Source: Mesorhizobium sp. B4-1-3 (GTDB lineage Bacteria > Pseudomonadota > Alphaproteobacteria > Rhizobiales > Rhizobiaceae). From it: a stretch of DNA of 64,000 bases. The translations under genes and the position numbers were made by a program. Below, one piece after another: positions 49,216 through 61,259 of the stretch. Under the pieces are notes generated by a model. It worked only from the letters and a program-made list of their open reading frames with translations. It did not search any database and was not told the origin of the DNA. Every line of letters starts with the position of its first letter. Positions within the stretch are counted from its first letter, which is position 1. Where the stretch lies: assembly GCF_006439355.1 (NCBI RefSeq), contig NZ_VFTG01000001.1, positions 186,001-250,000 on the forward strand, read 5' to 3'.

Positions 49216-49375
49216 TTATCGATTACGGTCCGGCACCATGAACCCGCCGCCGTTGATGCGCAACAAATGTCCGGTGACGAATTACCCATGTCCGATGCCG
49301 GATAGGCAGGCATTGGCAACGTCTTCGGCGGCGCCGAGTTGTCCTGAGCGGCATGGTCAGCTTGCTGTGCGAGTC
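49216..49375 (-). pseudogene. SDR-family remnant (C-terminal third)
   Basis: The family ending can be read only by changing frame: LTMPL, then LGAAEDVANACL, then in another frame YPASDMGN, then back to FVTGHLLRINGGGFMVPDR and a stop at 49216. Together they make a normal SDR C-terminus (GAAEDVANACLYLASD..., FVTGHLLRINGG). The Rossmann part is gone. It lies between the DUF993 gene and the DUF1330 remnant on the same strand, so it was probably part of the same operon. Confidence 0.65.
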
Positions 49376-49433
49376 AGTCGCGATCTCGCGATCCGCCCGC
49401 CACGGGGGCCGCACAAGTCTGCACGGGGCCGGA

Positions 49434-50588
49434 TCAGATGCCGGCCATTGCCAGCAGAGTCTTCATCCGTGCGATGGCAAGATCGGGATCGGCCAACAAG
49501 CCGGCCTGGTCGGAGAGGCGGAAGACATCGGCATAATGGCATATGCCGCGCGCCGACTGCATGCCGCCGACCATGGTGAAATGGTCCTGATGACCGTTCA
49601 GCCAGGCCATGAAGACGATGCCGGCCTTGTAGTATTCGGTCGGCGCCTCGAAGATTTTTCGCGACAGCGGCACCGTCGGCGCCATCAGCGCGTCGTAACC
49701 GGCACGATCGCCTTCGGCCAGCTTCGCCAGCGCGGCATTGGCCACCGGCGCGATGGCGTCGAAGATGCCGAGCAGTGCATGTGAATGCCTCTTGCCGTCC
49801 CCCCCGATCAGCTCCGGATAATTGAAATCGTCGCCGGTGAACATCACGACGCCCTCGGGCAGCCGGTCGCGCAGCAGCACTTCCTTGTGCGCATCGAGCA
49901 GCGATATCTTGATGCCCTCGACCTTGCCCGCATGCCGCTCGGTGATGGCGACGACCGTGTCGAGCGCGGCCTCGAAATCCTGGCTGCCCCAGTAACCCTT
50001 GAGCGCCGGATCGAACATGTCGCCCAGCCAGTGCAGGATCACCTTGCCCGACGCCTGGCTTAGTATCCGGTCGTAGACGCGTGCATAATCGTCCGGCCCT
50101 TTGGCAATTGCTGCCAGCGCACGGCTGGCCATCATGATCGCCTTGCCGCCCTCGCCTTCGATGAAGGCGAACTGCTCCTCATAGGCATGGACGACATCGT
50201 CGAGCGATCTCGCAGCCGCCGGAGCGAGGTGATCCGTGCCGGCGCCCGAAGCGAGATCGGCGCCCGGCACCGTGCGCGCCTCGCCGATCGAACGCCGGAT
50301 CAATTCCTTGGCGCTCGCCCAGTCGAAACCCATGCCGCGCTGCGAGGTATCCATCGCCTCGGCTATGCGGAAGCCGAGCCGCCACAGATGATGGCGGAAC
50401 GCCATCGTCGTGTCCCAGTCGACCGCGGCGCGAGACCATGGATCGGTCATGGCGATGGGGTCGGCCACGACATGGGCCGCGGCATAGGCGATGCGCGAAA
50501 AACTCGCGCCTTTGATCGGTTCGGCCGGTTTTCCGACGAGCCGGTAGCTGACCAGGTCGCCGTTTTTCGCAGGCAAGGTGATGTCCAT
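49434..50588 (-). CDS. DUF993-family protein (dihydrodipicolinate-synthase/class I aldolase-like)
   Basis: 384 residues. DUF993 family blocks are present: YRLVGKPAEPIKGASFSRIAYAAAHVV at the N-terminus, AMDTSQRGMGFDW, VILHWLGDMFDPALKGYWGS, GIKISLLDAHKEVLLRDRLPEGVVMFTGDDFNYPELI and AWLNGHQDHFTMVGGMQSAR. The fold is a DapA-like TIM barrel; the lysine in GIKISLLD is the candidate Schiff-base residue. The reaction is not known. It faces LacI across two palindromes and probably makes the lyase step of the locus. GGGAGAG lies before the ATG. Confidence 0.85.
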   Translation of the reverse strand: MDITLPAKNGDLVSYRLVGKPAEPIKGASFSRIAYAAAHVVADPIAMTDPWSRAAVDWDTTMAFRHHLWRLGFRIAEAMDTSQRGMGFDWASAKELIRRSIGEARTVPGADLASGAGTDHLAPAAARSLDDVVHAYEEQFAFIEGEGGKAIMMASRALAAIAKGPDDYARVYDRILSQASGKVILHWLGDMFDPALKGYWGSQDFEAALDTVVAITERHAGKVEGIKISLLDAHKEVLLRDRLPEGVVMFTGDDFNYPELIGGDGKRHSHALLGIFDAIAPVANAALAKLAEGDRAGYDALMAPTVPLSRKIFEAPTEYYKAGIVFMAWLNGHQDHFTMVGGMQSARGICHYADVFRLSDQAGLLADPDLAIARMKTLLAMAGI

Positions 50589-50614
50589 CGAACTCTCCCG
50601 TTGCGGCCGCTGTA

Positions 50615-50630
50615 AATGGAACGTTCCAAT
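50615..50630. promoter_or_regulatory. LacI-type operator 1 (DUF993 side)
   Basis: AATGGAACGTTCCAAT contains the perfect 12-base palindrome TGGAACGTTCCA (50617-50628), 27 bases upstream of the DUF993 start. The central CG dyad is what LacI-family proteins favour. It matches operator 2 at 15 of 16 positions except two. Confidence 0.7.
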
Positions 50631-50780
50631 AAATCAAGAAGCTTTATGATTCAAGGCGCCTTAACTGTTGAAGCACCGTTCCCCTCTTGCAGGACCCTTG
50701 CGTTCGTTGGGATTTTGAACCGTATCAATCAATTTTTCAAATCTCGCGGGAATTACGATTGACTCTGATTTGGAACGATG

Positions 50781-50796
50781 ATTAGAACGTTCCAAT
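50781..50796. promoter_or_regulatory. LacI-type operator 2 (LacI side)
   Basis: ATTAGAACGTTCCAAT repeats the operator 1 core, 34 bases before the lacI-type start; both copies continue AAA. A further half-site, TTTGGAACGATG, sits 11 bases upstream. The two full sites are 166 bases apart, suiting a looped repressor over the divergent promoters. Confidence 0.7.
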
Positions 50797-50798
50797 AA

Positions 50799-54476
<3,678 letters not shown>

Positions 54477-54484
<8 letters not shown>

Positions 54485-55253
54485 GCGTCTCGTCACTTTC
54501 GAAAGGGACGGTGCCGTCGGCATCGTCACGCTGCGCCGTCCAGAGAAATTCAACGCGCTCGACATTCCGATGCTGCGCGCGCTCGAAACGGCACTCGACG
54601 AAGCGGAACTGGCTGAGGGCGTTCGCGTCGTGCTGATCCGCGGCGAAGGCAAGGGCTTCTGCGCCGGCGGCGACGTCGAGGCCTGGGCACAATTAAGCGC
54701 CGCCGATTTCCAGGTGCAATGGGTGCGCTACGGCCACCGCGTCTTCGACCGGCTGGCGCGGCTCCGGCAACCGACCATCGCCGTGCTGTCCGGTCATGCG
54801 CTGGGCGGCGGACTGGAACTGGCCGCGGCCTGCGATTTCCGCGTCGCCGAAGCGCAGATAAAACTCGGCTTCCCCGAAACCTCGATCGGCATCGTTCCAG
54901 GATGGTCGGGCACGCAGCGCGCCGTGCGCCGCTTCGGTGCACAGATCGTGCGCCGGATGGCGGTTGGTGGCGAGATTTTCCTGGCGGCCGACGCGCTCGC
55001 GCACGGCATCGTCGACCGCGTGGCCGAAACCGGCAAGGCTTTCGATGAAGCCAAGGGTTGGGCCGAGAAGATTGCCGAGCGCGGCCCGCTAGCGACCGAA
55101 GCCGCCAAGCTGATGATCGGCGTTGCCGAGGGCGAGGAAGACGCCGCCGCCGTGGAAGCGCTGGCCAGCGGCTTCATTGCGATGACCGCCGACCTGAAGA
55201 CCGGCGTCGGCGCCTTCAAGGCCAAGCAGAAGCCAGCCTTTTCGAGATCCTAG
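54477..55253 (+). CDS. enoyl-CoA hydratase/isomerase
   Basis: 258 residues. Crotonase fold: GIVTLRRPEKFNALDIPML at the start, oxyanion-hole FCAGGDVEAWA and SGHALGGGLELAAACDFRVAEA, with FPETSIGIVPGWSGTQ after it. Glu in ALGGGLEL is the first catalytic acid position; the second is seen in FPETSIG. It hydrates, or removes water from, an acyl-CoA made by the transferase. GGAGG lies just before the ATG, inside the end of the transferase gene. Confidence 0.9.
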
Positions 55254-55260
55254 AGAAGAC

Positions 55261-56775
55261 ATGATGAACGCACCGCTCAACATTGCCATGCCGGCCGAGG
55301 CGTCCCGAGCGCCGAAGGCTTACAAACTTCTGATCGACGGCAAGCATATCGAAGGCCGCGACGGCCGCACAATCGAGCGCGCCAGCCCCGGCCACGGCTT
55401 CATCGTCTCCCGCTATGCGCAGGCAGGCGCATCGGAAGTCGAGGCGGCGGTGCAAGCCGCGCACAAGGCGTTCGAGACCGGCCCATGGCCGCGCATGAAG
55501 GCGTCGGAACGCGCGGCGGTTCTGCTGAAGACGGCCGACCTGATCGAGATGCGACTGGAAGAGATCGCCCGCCTCGATGCGCTGGAATCCGGCAAGCCGA
55601 TCGCCCAGGCGCGCGGCGAGATCGGCGGCGCGATCGACATCTGGCGCTATGCCGCCTCGCTTGCCCGCACGCTACATGGCGAAAGCTACGCCAATCTCGG
55701 CGACGATATGCTGGGCGTCGTGCTGCGCGAGCCGATCGGCGTCGTCTCGATCATCACGCCGTGGAACTTCCCCTTCCTGATCGTCAGCCAGAAGCTGCCT
55801 TTCGCGCTGGCCGCCGGCTGCACGGCGGTGGTGAAGCCCAGCGAGATGACGTCGGCCTCGACCTTCGTGCTCGGCGACATCCTGCTGGAGGCCGGCTTGC
55901 CGGTGGGTGTCGTCAACATCCTCGCCGGCTACGGCGCCGATGTCGGCGCACCGATGGTCAGCCATCCGCTGGTCGAGATGGTGTCTTTCACCGGCTCGAC
56001 CCGCGTCGGCAAGACAACGATGGCCGCTGCCTCGAACTCCTTGAAGAAGGTCTCGATGGAGCTCGGCGGCAAGAACGGCCAGATCGTCTTCCCCGATGCC
56101 GACCTCGAGGCGGCGGCGGACGCCGCGGTGTTCGGCGGCTTCTTCAACGCCGGCGAATGCTGCAATGCCGGCAGCCGGCTGATCGTGCATGAGGCGATCG
56201 CCGACGATTTCCTGGCCGCGGTCAAGGCACTGGTCGAAAAAGTTCGCGTCGGCGATCCGCTCGACGACCGCACCAAGGTCGGCGCGATGATCTCGGCCGA
56301 TCACATGGAAAAGGTAGCCGGCTATGTAACGGCGGCGAAAACCGACGGGGGCAACGTTTTCGCCGGCGGCGCCCGGCTTCCATCCAATGCCGGGCAATAT
56401 CTCGATCCGACCATCATCCGTAACGTTACAGAGGATATGGCGATCGCGCGCGAGGAAGTGTTCGGGCCGGTGCTGTCCGTGCTCACTTTTGAAACGATTG
56501 AAAAGGCATTGCACATTGCCAACAACACGCCCTATGGTCTGTCTGCAGGGGTATGGAGCGCCGGCGTCGACACATGCATGTCGGTGGCGCGCGGCGTGCG
56601 TTCGGGGACGGTTTGGGTGAATACGTTCATGGAAGGTTATCCCGAACTGCCCTTCGGCGGCTGCAAGCAGTCCGGCCTGGGACGCGAACTCGGCAAACGC
56701 GCGGTCGAGGACTATACCGAGGAAAAGACCATCCAGTTTCATCGCGGCCAGCGCACCGGTTGGTGGGTCGGCTGA
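55261..56775 (+). CDS. NAD(P)-dependent aldehyde dehydrogenase
   Basis: 504 residues. The general base Glu sits in SMELGGKN, the catalytic Cys301 in FFNAGECCNAGSR, and TPWNFPFLI and SFTGSTRVGK bind cofactor. It oxidises an aldehyde to the acid the CoA-transferase could use. It starts 7 bases after the hydratase and is 57 bases ahead of the transporter, so it belongs to the same transcript. Closest branches are betaine-aldehyde/aromatic-aldehyde dehydrogenases, but substrate cannot be read off. Confidence 0.92.
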   Translation: MMNAPLNIAMPAEASRAPKAYKLLIDGKHIEGRDGRTIERASPGHGFIVSRYAQAGASEVEAAVQAAHKAFETGPWPRMKASERAAVLLKTADLIEMRLEEIARLDALESGKPIAQARGEIGGAIDIWRYAASLARTLHGESYANLGDDMLGVVLREPIGVVSIITPWNFPFLIVSQKLPFALAAGCTAVVKPSEMTSASTFVLGDILLEAGLPVGVVNILAGYGADVGAPMVSHPLVEMVSFTGSTRVGKTTMAAASNSLKKVSMELGGKNGQIVFPDADLEAAADAAVFGGFFNAGECCNAGSRLIVHEAIADDFLAAVKALVEKVRVGDPLDDRTKVGAMISADHMEKVAGYVTAAKTDGGNVFAGGARLPSNAGQYLDPTIIRNVTEDMAIAREEVFGPVLSVLTFETIEKALHIANNTPYGLSAGVWSAGVDTCMSVARGVRSGTVWVNTFMEGYPELPFGGCKQSGLGRELGKRAVEDYTEEKTIQFHRGQRTGWWVG

Positions 56776-56832
56776 GTTGGGAGACCCCGGCGGACACCGC
56801 CGGTTATGTGTATGCAACAAGGGAGGTAGTAC

Positions 56833-58086
56833 ATGTTGCGCAAATTGCTTATCGGAACGGCTCTTGCGACGAGCTTTGCGTTCTCGGCGCATGCCGCGGA
56901 CGTCAAGGAAGTGCAGATGCTGCATTGGTGGACGTCGGGCGGCGAAGCGGCTGCTCTGAACGTGCTGAAGCAGGATCTGGCCAAGGAAGGCTATGCCTGG
57001 AAGGACGTGCCGGTGGCCGGCGGCGGCGGCGATGCCGCCATGACCGCGCTGAAGGCTATGGTTGCGGCCGGCAACTACCCGACCGCCTCGCAGATGCTCG
57101 GCTACACCGTGCTCGACTATGCCGCCGCCGGCGTCATGGGCGACCTGACCGAGACCGCCAAGAAGGAAGGCTGGGACAAGTCGGTTCCGGCTGCCCTGCA
57201 GAAGTTTTCCGTCTATGACGGCAAGTGGGTCGCCGCTCCCGTCAACGTCCACTCCGTCAATTGGCTGTGGATCAACAAGGCGGTGATGGACAAGATCGGC
57301 GGCACCGAGCCGAAGACCTTCGACGACTTCGTGGCATTGCTCGACAAGGCCAAGGCTGCCGGCGTCATCCCGCTCGCGCTGGGCGGCCAGAACTGGCAGG
57401 AAGCCACCATGTTCGACTCCGTCGTGCTGTCGACCGGCGGGCCGGAATTCTACAAGAAGGCAATGAACGACCTCGACGAAGAGTCGCTCAAGTCCGACAC
57501 GATGAAGAAGTCGTTCGACAACCTCGCCAAGCTCGTCACCTATGTCGATCCGAACTTCTCGGGCCGCGACTGGAACCTCGCCACCGCCATGGTCATCAAG
57601 GGCGACGCGCTGGTTCAGGTCATGGGCGACTGGGCCAAGGGCGAGTTCCACGCCGCCAACAAGACCCCGGGCACCGACTTCCTCTGCTACCGCTTCCCGG
57701 GCACCGACGGTTCGGTGATCTACAACTCCGACATGTTCGGCATGTTTAACGTGCCGGAGGACCGCAAGGCCGCCCAGGTGGCACTCGCCACCGCCACCTT
57801 GTCGAAGAGCTTCCAGTCGGCCTTCAACGTGGTGAAGGGTTCGGTTCCGGCCCGCACCGACGTGCCTGACACCGACTTCGACGCCTGCGGCAAGAAGGGC
57901 ATCGCCGACCTGAAGAAGGCCAACGAAGGCGGCACGCTGTTCGGCTCGCTGGCCCAGGGCTATGGCGCCCCGCCGGCCGTCGCCAACGCCTACAAGGATG
58001 TCGTGTCCAAGTTCGTCCATGGTCAGATCAAGACCTCCGACGAGGCCGTGACCGAACTGGTCAAGGCGATCGACGACGCCAAGTAA
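56833..58086 (+). CDS. ABC sugar transporter, periplasmic binding protein
   Basis: 417 residues behind a very strong AAGGGAGG site. Signal peptide to about residue 22 ([21 protein letters not shown]), then a cluster B (family 1) sugar-binding fold: [50 protein letters not shown], and paired Cys in FLCYRF and DFDACGKKG. It delivers the substrate to the permeases of the next three genes. A stem-loop follows, so its mRNA could be kept in excess of the permeases. Confidence 0.93.
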   Translation: MLRKLLIGTALATSFAFSAHAADVKEVQMLHWWTSGGEAAALNVLKQDLAKEGYAWKDVPVAGGGGDAAMTALKAMVAAGNYPTASQMLGYTVLDYAAAGVMGDLTETAKKEGWDKSVPAALQKFSVYDGKWVAAPVNVHSVNWLWINKAVMDKIGGTEPKTFDDFVALLDKAKAAGVIPLALGGQNWQEATMFDSVVLSTGGPEFYKKAMNDLDEESLKSDTMKKSFDNLAKLVTYVDPNFSGRDWNLATAMVIKGDALVQVMGDWAKGEFHAANKTPGTDFLCYRFPGTDGSVIYNSDMFGMFNVPEDRKAAQVALATATLSKSFQSAFNVVKGSVPARTDVPDTDFDACGKKGIADLKKANEGGTLFGSLAQGYGAPPAVANAYKDVVSKFVHGQIKTSDEAVTELVKAIDDAK

Positions 58087-58105
58087 GGTTCGCTTGAACT
58101 CAGGT

Positions 58106-58127
58106 CTCCCCCGCTTCGGCGGGGGAG
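58106..58127 (+). other. intercistronic stem-loop after the binding-protein gene
   Basis: CTCCCCCGC (58106-58114) pairs perfectly with GCGGGGGAG (58119-58127) around TTCG, a stable tetraloop. Only GTTCTCCTG follows, so it is better read as an mRNA-stabilising or partly terminating hairpin, as between malE and malF, and not a full terminator. Confidence 0.65.
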
Positions 58128-58212
58128 GTTCTCCTGTCGACAAAAGGTGTGGGACAACCCTGGTGCGTTCTGGCGCCGGGCGGTTTCCGACCAACCGGAA
58201 CTGGACAAGCCG

Positions 58213-59172
58213 ATGAGCACAGTTGCCGAAACCCAGATCAAGCTGACACCGGAGCATGACGCCCGTCCCGGCGCATCGGTCCGTTCGCAGCTGCAGGATC
58301 TGCTGCCGAAGATCGTTTTGGCGCCAAGCTTCGCGGCGACGATCGTCTTCGTCTACGGCTTCATCCTGTGGACGATCTATCTGTCCTTCACCAATTCCAA
58401 GACCTTCCCGTCCTACGACATCACCAGCGCCCGCGCCTATCAGCGGCTGTGGCGCTGGACTTTCGAGAGCGACCCGCCGTCGAGCTGGTACACCTCGATC
58501 ACCAATATGGGCATCTTCGGCTTCCTCTACATTCTGATCTGCCTGGCGCTCGGCCTGTTCCTGGCCATCCTGCTCGACCAGAAGATCCGCGGTGAAGGCG
58601 TCTTGAGGCCGATCTATCTTTACCCGATGGCGCTCTCCTTCATCGTCACCGGCGTCGCCTGGAAATGGTTCCTCGATCCCGGCCTCGGGCTGGAGCAGAC
58701 GCTGCATCAATGGGGCTGGACGAGCTTCCATTTCGACTGGATCAAGAACAAGGATTTCGTCATCTACACGGTGGTGATCGCCGGCGTCTGGCAGGCTTCC
58801 GGCTTCATCATGGCGATGTTCCTGGCCGGTCTTCGCGGCATCGACGGCGAGATCATGAAGGCGGCGCAGATCGACGGCGCGTCCACCTTCCAGCTCTACC
58901 GCCGCATCGTCATCCCGCTTCTGCGGCCCGTGTTCCTGTCGGCCTTCATCGTGCTCGCGCACCTCGCCATCAAGTCCTACGACCTGGTGGTGGCGCTGAC
59001 CAGCGGCGGGCCCGGCGGCTCGGCCTGGCTGCCGTCAAACTTCATGTACGAGTTCACCTTCAAGCGCAACGAGATGGCGGTCGGCTCGGCCAGCGCTGTG
59101 ATCATGCTGATGACCATCACGGCCATCATCGTTCCGTACCTCTACTCCGAGCTCAGGGAGAAGTCGCGATGA
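58213..59172 (+). CDS. ABC sugar transporter permease 1 (MalF-like)
   Basis: 319 residues. After a 30-residue soluble start, six membrane helices run from about 45 to 310. The EAA loop that contacts the ATPase is DGEIMKAAQIDGASTFQLYRRIVIPLLRPVF. A GTG further up (58147) would add residues that overlap the stem-loop region and lack a site. Its stop overlaps the next ATG by 4 bases. Confidence 0.92.
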   Translation: MSTVAETQIKLTPEHDARPGASVRSQLQDLLPKIVLAPSFAATIVFVYGFILWTIYLSFTNSKTFPSYDITSARAYQRLWRWTFESDPPSSWYTSITNMGIFGFLYILICLALGLFLAILLDQKIRGEGVLRPIYLYPMALSFIVTGVAWKWFLDPGLGLEQTLHQWGWTSFHFDWIKNKDFVIYTVVIAGVWQASGFIMAMFLAGLRGIDGEIMKAAQIDGASTFQLYRRIVIPLLRPVFLSAFIVLAHLAIKSYDLVVALTSGGPGGSAWLPSNFMYEFTFKRNEMAVGSASAVIMLMTITAIIVPYLYSELREKSR

Positions 59173-60113
59173 GCGCCGTCACTTCACCCGCCCGCCAGGC
59201 CACAAGCGGCGTCCGTGCCAGAACGTTCAACCGCATCGTGATCTATGGGCTGCTCTCGCTGTTCGCGATCTTCTATTTGATGCCGCTCTTCGTCATGCTG
59301 GTCACCTCGTTCAAGACCATGGACGAGATCCAGAACGGCAACATGCTGGCGCTGCCGCATGCGCCGACTTTCGCGCCATGGATAAAGGCGTGGAGCGAAG
59401 TCTGCTCGGGCCTGACCTGCGTCGGCATGAAGGGCTACTTCTGGAACTCCATCAAGATGGTCGTGCCGGCGGTGCTGATCTCGACGCTGCTTGGCGCGTT
59501 GAACGGCTATGTGCTGACCAAATGGCGCTTCCGCGGCCACACGCTGGTTTTCGCCATGATGCTGTTCGCCTGCTTCATCCCGTTCCAGTCGGTGCTGTTG
59601 CCGATGGCGACCATCCTCGGCAGCCTCGGCCGCTTCGGCGTGACCTTGCAGAACGCGACCGGGTTCAACTTCGGTCTCGGCAATTCGACCGTGAACCTGG
59701 TTTTCGTCCATGTGGTCTACGGCCTCGGCTTCACCACCTTGTTCTTCCGCAACTATTACGAGGCCTTCCCGACCGAACTGGTGAAAGCGGCGCAGGTCGA
59801 CGGCGCGTCCTTCTTCCAGATATTTCGGCGCATCATGCTGCCCAATTCGCTGCCGATCATCGTCGTGACGGTGATCTACCAGTTCACCAACATATGGAAC
59901 GACTTCCTGTTCGCCTCCGCCTATGCCGGCTCCGGCGACGTCATGCCGATGACGGTGGCGCTGAACAATGTCGTCAACACCTCGACCGGCGTGGTCGAAT
60001 ACAACGTCAACATGGCGGCGGCAATGATTGCCGCGCTCCCGACCCTGATCGTCTATGTCGTCGCCGGCCGCTATTTCGTGCGCGGGCTGATGGCGGGCGC
60101 GGTCAAGGGCTGA
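59169..60113 (+). CDS. ABC sugar transporter permease 2 (MalG-like)
   Basis: 314 residues, six helices. The EAA loop is PTELVKAAQVDGASFFQIFRRIMLPNSLPI. The periplasmic loop with two cysteines (EVCSGLTCVG) is between helices 1 and 2. It pairs with the MalF-like gene that it overlaps, as in CUT1 sugar importers. Confidence 0.92.
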   Translation: MSAVTSPARQATSGVRARTFNRIVIYGLLSLFAIFYLMPLFVMLVTSFKTMDEIQNGNMLALPHAPTFAPWIKAWSEVCSGLTCVGMKGYFWNSIKMVVPAVLISTLLGALNGYVLTKWRFRGHTLVFAMMLFACFIPFQSVLLPMATILGSLGRFGVTLQNATGFNFGLGNSTVNLVFVHVVYGLGFTTLFFRNYYEAFPTELVKAAQVDGASFFQIFRRIMLPNSLPIIVVTVIYQFTNIWNDFLFASAYAGSGDVMPMTVALNNVVNTSTGVVEYNVNMAAAMIAALPTLIVYVVAGRYFVRGLMAGAVKG

Positions 60114-60137
60114 CCCTATTTTCTGAAGGAACCGACC

Positions 60138-61253
60138 ATGGCTTTTCTGGAAATTGATGGGCTGAAGAAGCGCTTTGGGAATGTCGAGATCCTGAAGGGC
60201 ATCAATGTCGAGCTCGAAAAGGGCGGCTTCCTGGTGCTGGTCGGCCCGTCCGGCTGCGGCAAGTCCACGCTGCTCAACACCATTGCGGGGCTGGAACAGA
60301 TCACCGAGGGCGAGATCCGCGTCGACGGCCGCGCCATCAACGACCTGCATCCTTCGAAGCGCGACATCGCCATGGTCTTCCAGAGCTACGCGCTCTATCC
60401 GAACATGACGGTTGCCGGCAACATCGCCTTCGGCATGGAGATGCGCGGTGTGCCGGCAGCGGAGCGCCAGGCGGCGATCGACAAGGTCGCCAAGATCCTG
60501 CAGATCGGCCACCTGCTCAACCGCAAGCCCAGCCAGCTCTCCGGCGGCCAGCGCCAGCGCGTCGCCATGGGCCGGGCACTGGTGCGCGACCCAAAGCTCT
60601 TCCTGTTCGACGAGCCGCTCTCGAACCTTGACGCCAAGCTGCGCGTCGACATGCGCATCGAGATCAAGCGCTTGCATGCCACCACCGGCACGACGATCGT
60701 CTATGTCACGCACGACCAGATCGAGGCGATGACGCTGGCGACCAAGATTGCGGTCATGCGCGACGGCGAGGTGCAGCAATTCGGCACGCCGGCCGAGATC
60801 TACAACAACCCGACCAACATCTTCGTCGCCGACTTCATGGGCTCGCCGGCGATGAACCTGATCCCGGCCAAGATCGACGCCAATGGCAGCGGGCTTTCGG
60901 TGGTGCTCGACCGCGAGTCGCGCCAGCCGATCGTGCTGCCGATGCCCGGCGCGCCCGCCGGCCTTTCGGCCTTCAAGGACAAGCAGGTAATCTTCGGTGT
61001 GCGTCCCGAAGCGCTGACCGACCCGGAAGGCGCCGAGCGCAACGGTTCGAACATCGCCACCGCCGACTGCCACATCGAAGTGGTCGAGCCGGCCGGCTCC
61101 GACACTTTCGCCGTCACCAATCTCGGCGGCAAGGGCGTGGTGGCGCGGCTCAGGGCCGATGCCAGGATCCAGCCCGGCACCAGCACGGCGCTTGCGTTCA
61201 ACCTAAGCAAGGCGGTGTTCTTCGACCCGGCGACCGAGAAGCGCATTCTTTAA
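60138..61253 (+). CDS. ABC sugar transporter ATPase (UgpC/MsmK type)
   Basis: 371 residues. Walker A GPSGCGKST (about 37-45), Q-loop MVFQSYALYP, signature LSGGQRQRVAMGRALV, Walker B LFLFDEPLSNLDAKLR, H-loop VYVTHDQIEAM. The C-terminal third (about 235-371) is the MalK-type regulatory OB-fold, so this is a CUT1 importer ATPase. It lies 24 bases after the MalG-like gene and 6 bases before the GMC oxidoreductase. Confidence 0.95.
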   Translation: MAFLEIDGLKKRFGNVEILKGINVELEKGGFLVLVGPSGCGKSTLLNTIAGLEQITEGEIRVDGRAINDLHPSKRDIAMVFQSYALYPNMTVAGNIAFGMEMRGVPAAERQAAIDKVAKILQIGHLLNRKPSQLSGGQRQRVAMGRALVRDPKLFLFDEPLSNLDAKLRVDMRIEIKRLHATTGTTIVYVTHDQIEAMTLATKIAVMRDGEVQQFGTPAEIYNNPTNIFVADFMGSPAMNLIPAKIDANGSGLSVVLDRESRQPIVLPMPGAPAGLSAFKDKQVIFGVRPEALTDPEGAERNGSNIATADCHIEVVEPAGSDTFAVTNLGGKGVVARLRADARIQPGTSTALAFNLSKAVFFDPATEKRIL

Positions 61254-61259
61254 AACGTC

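Noticed and set aside
48810..49440. tRNA-Val as the attachment site of an integrated island.
   Set aside because: No integrase, direct repeat of the tRNA end or phage gene is seen; the remnants next to it belong to the DUF993 operon.
55672..58962. A 1096-codon open frame on the minus strand opposite the ALDH and transporter genes.
   Set aside because: Antisense shadow; the plus-strand genes are clear families in tight operon order.
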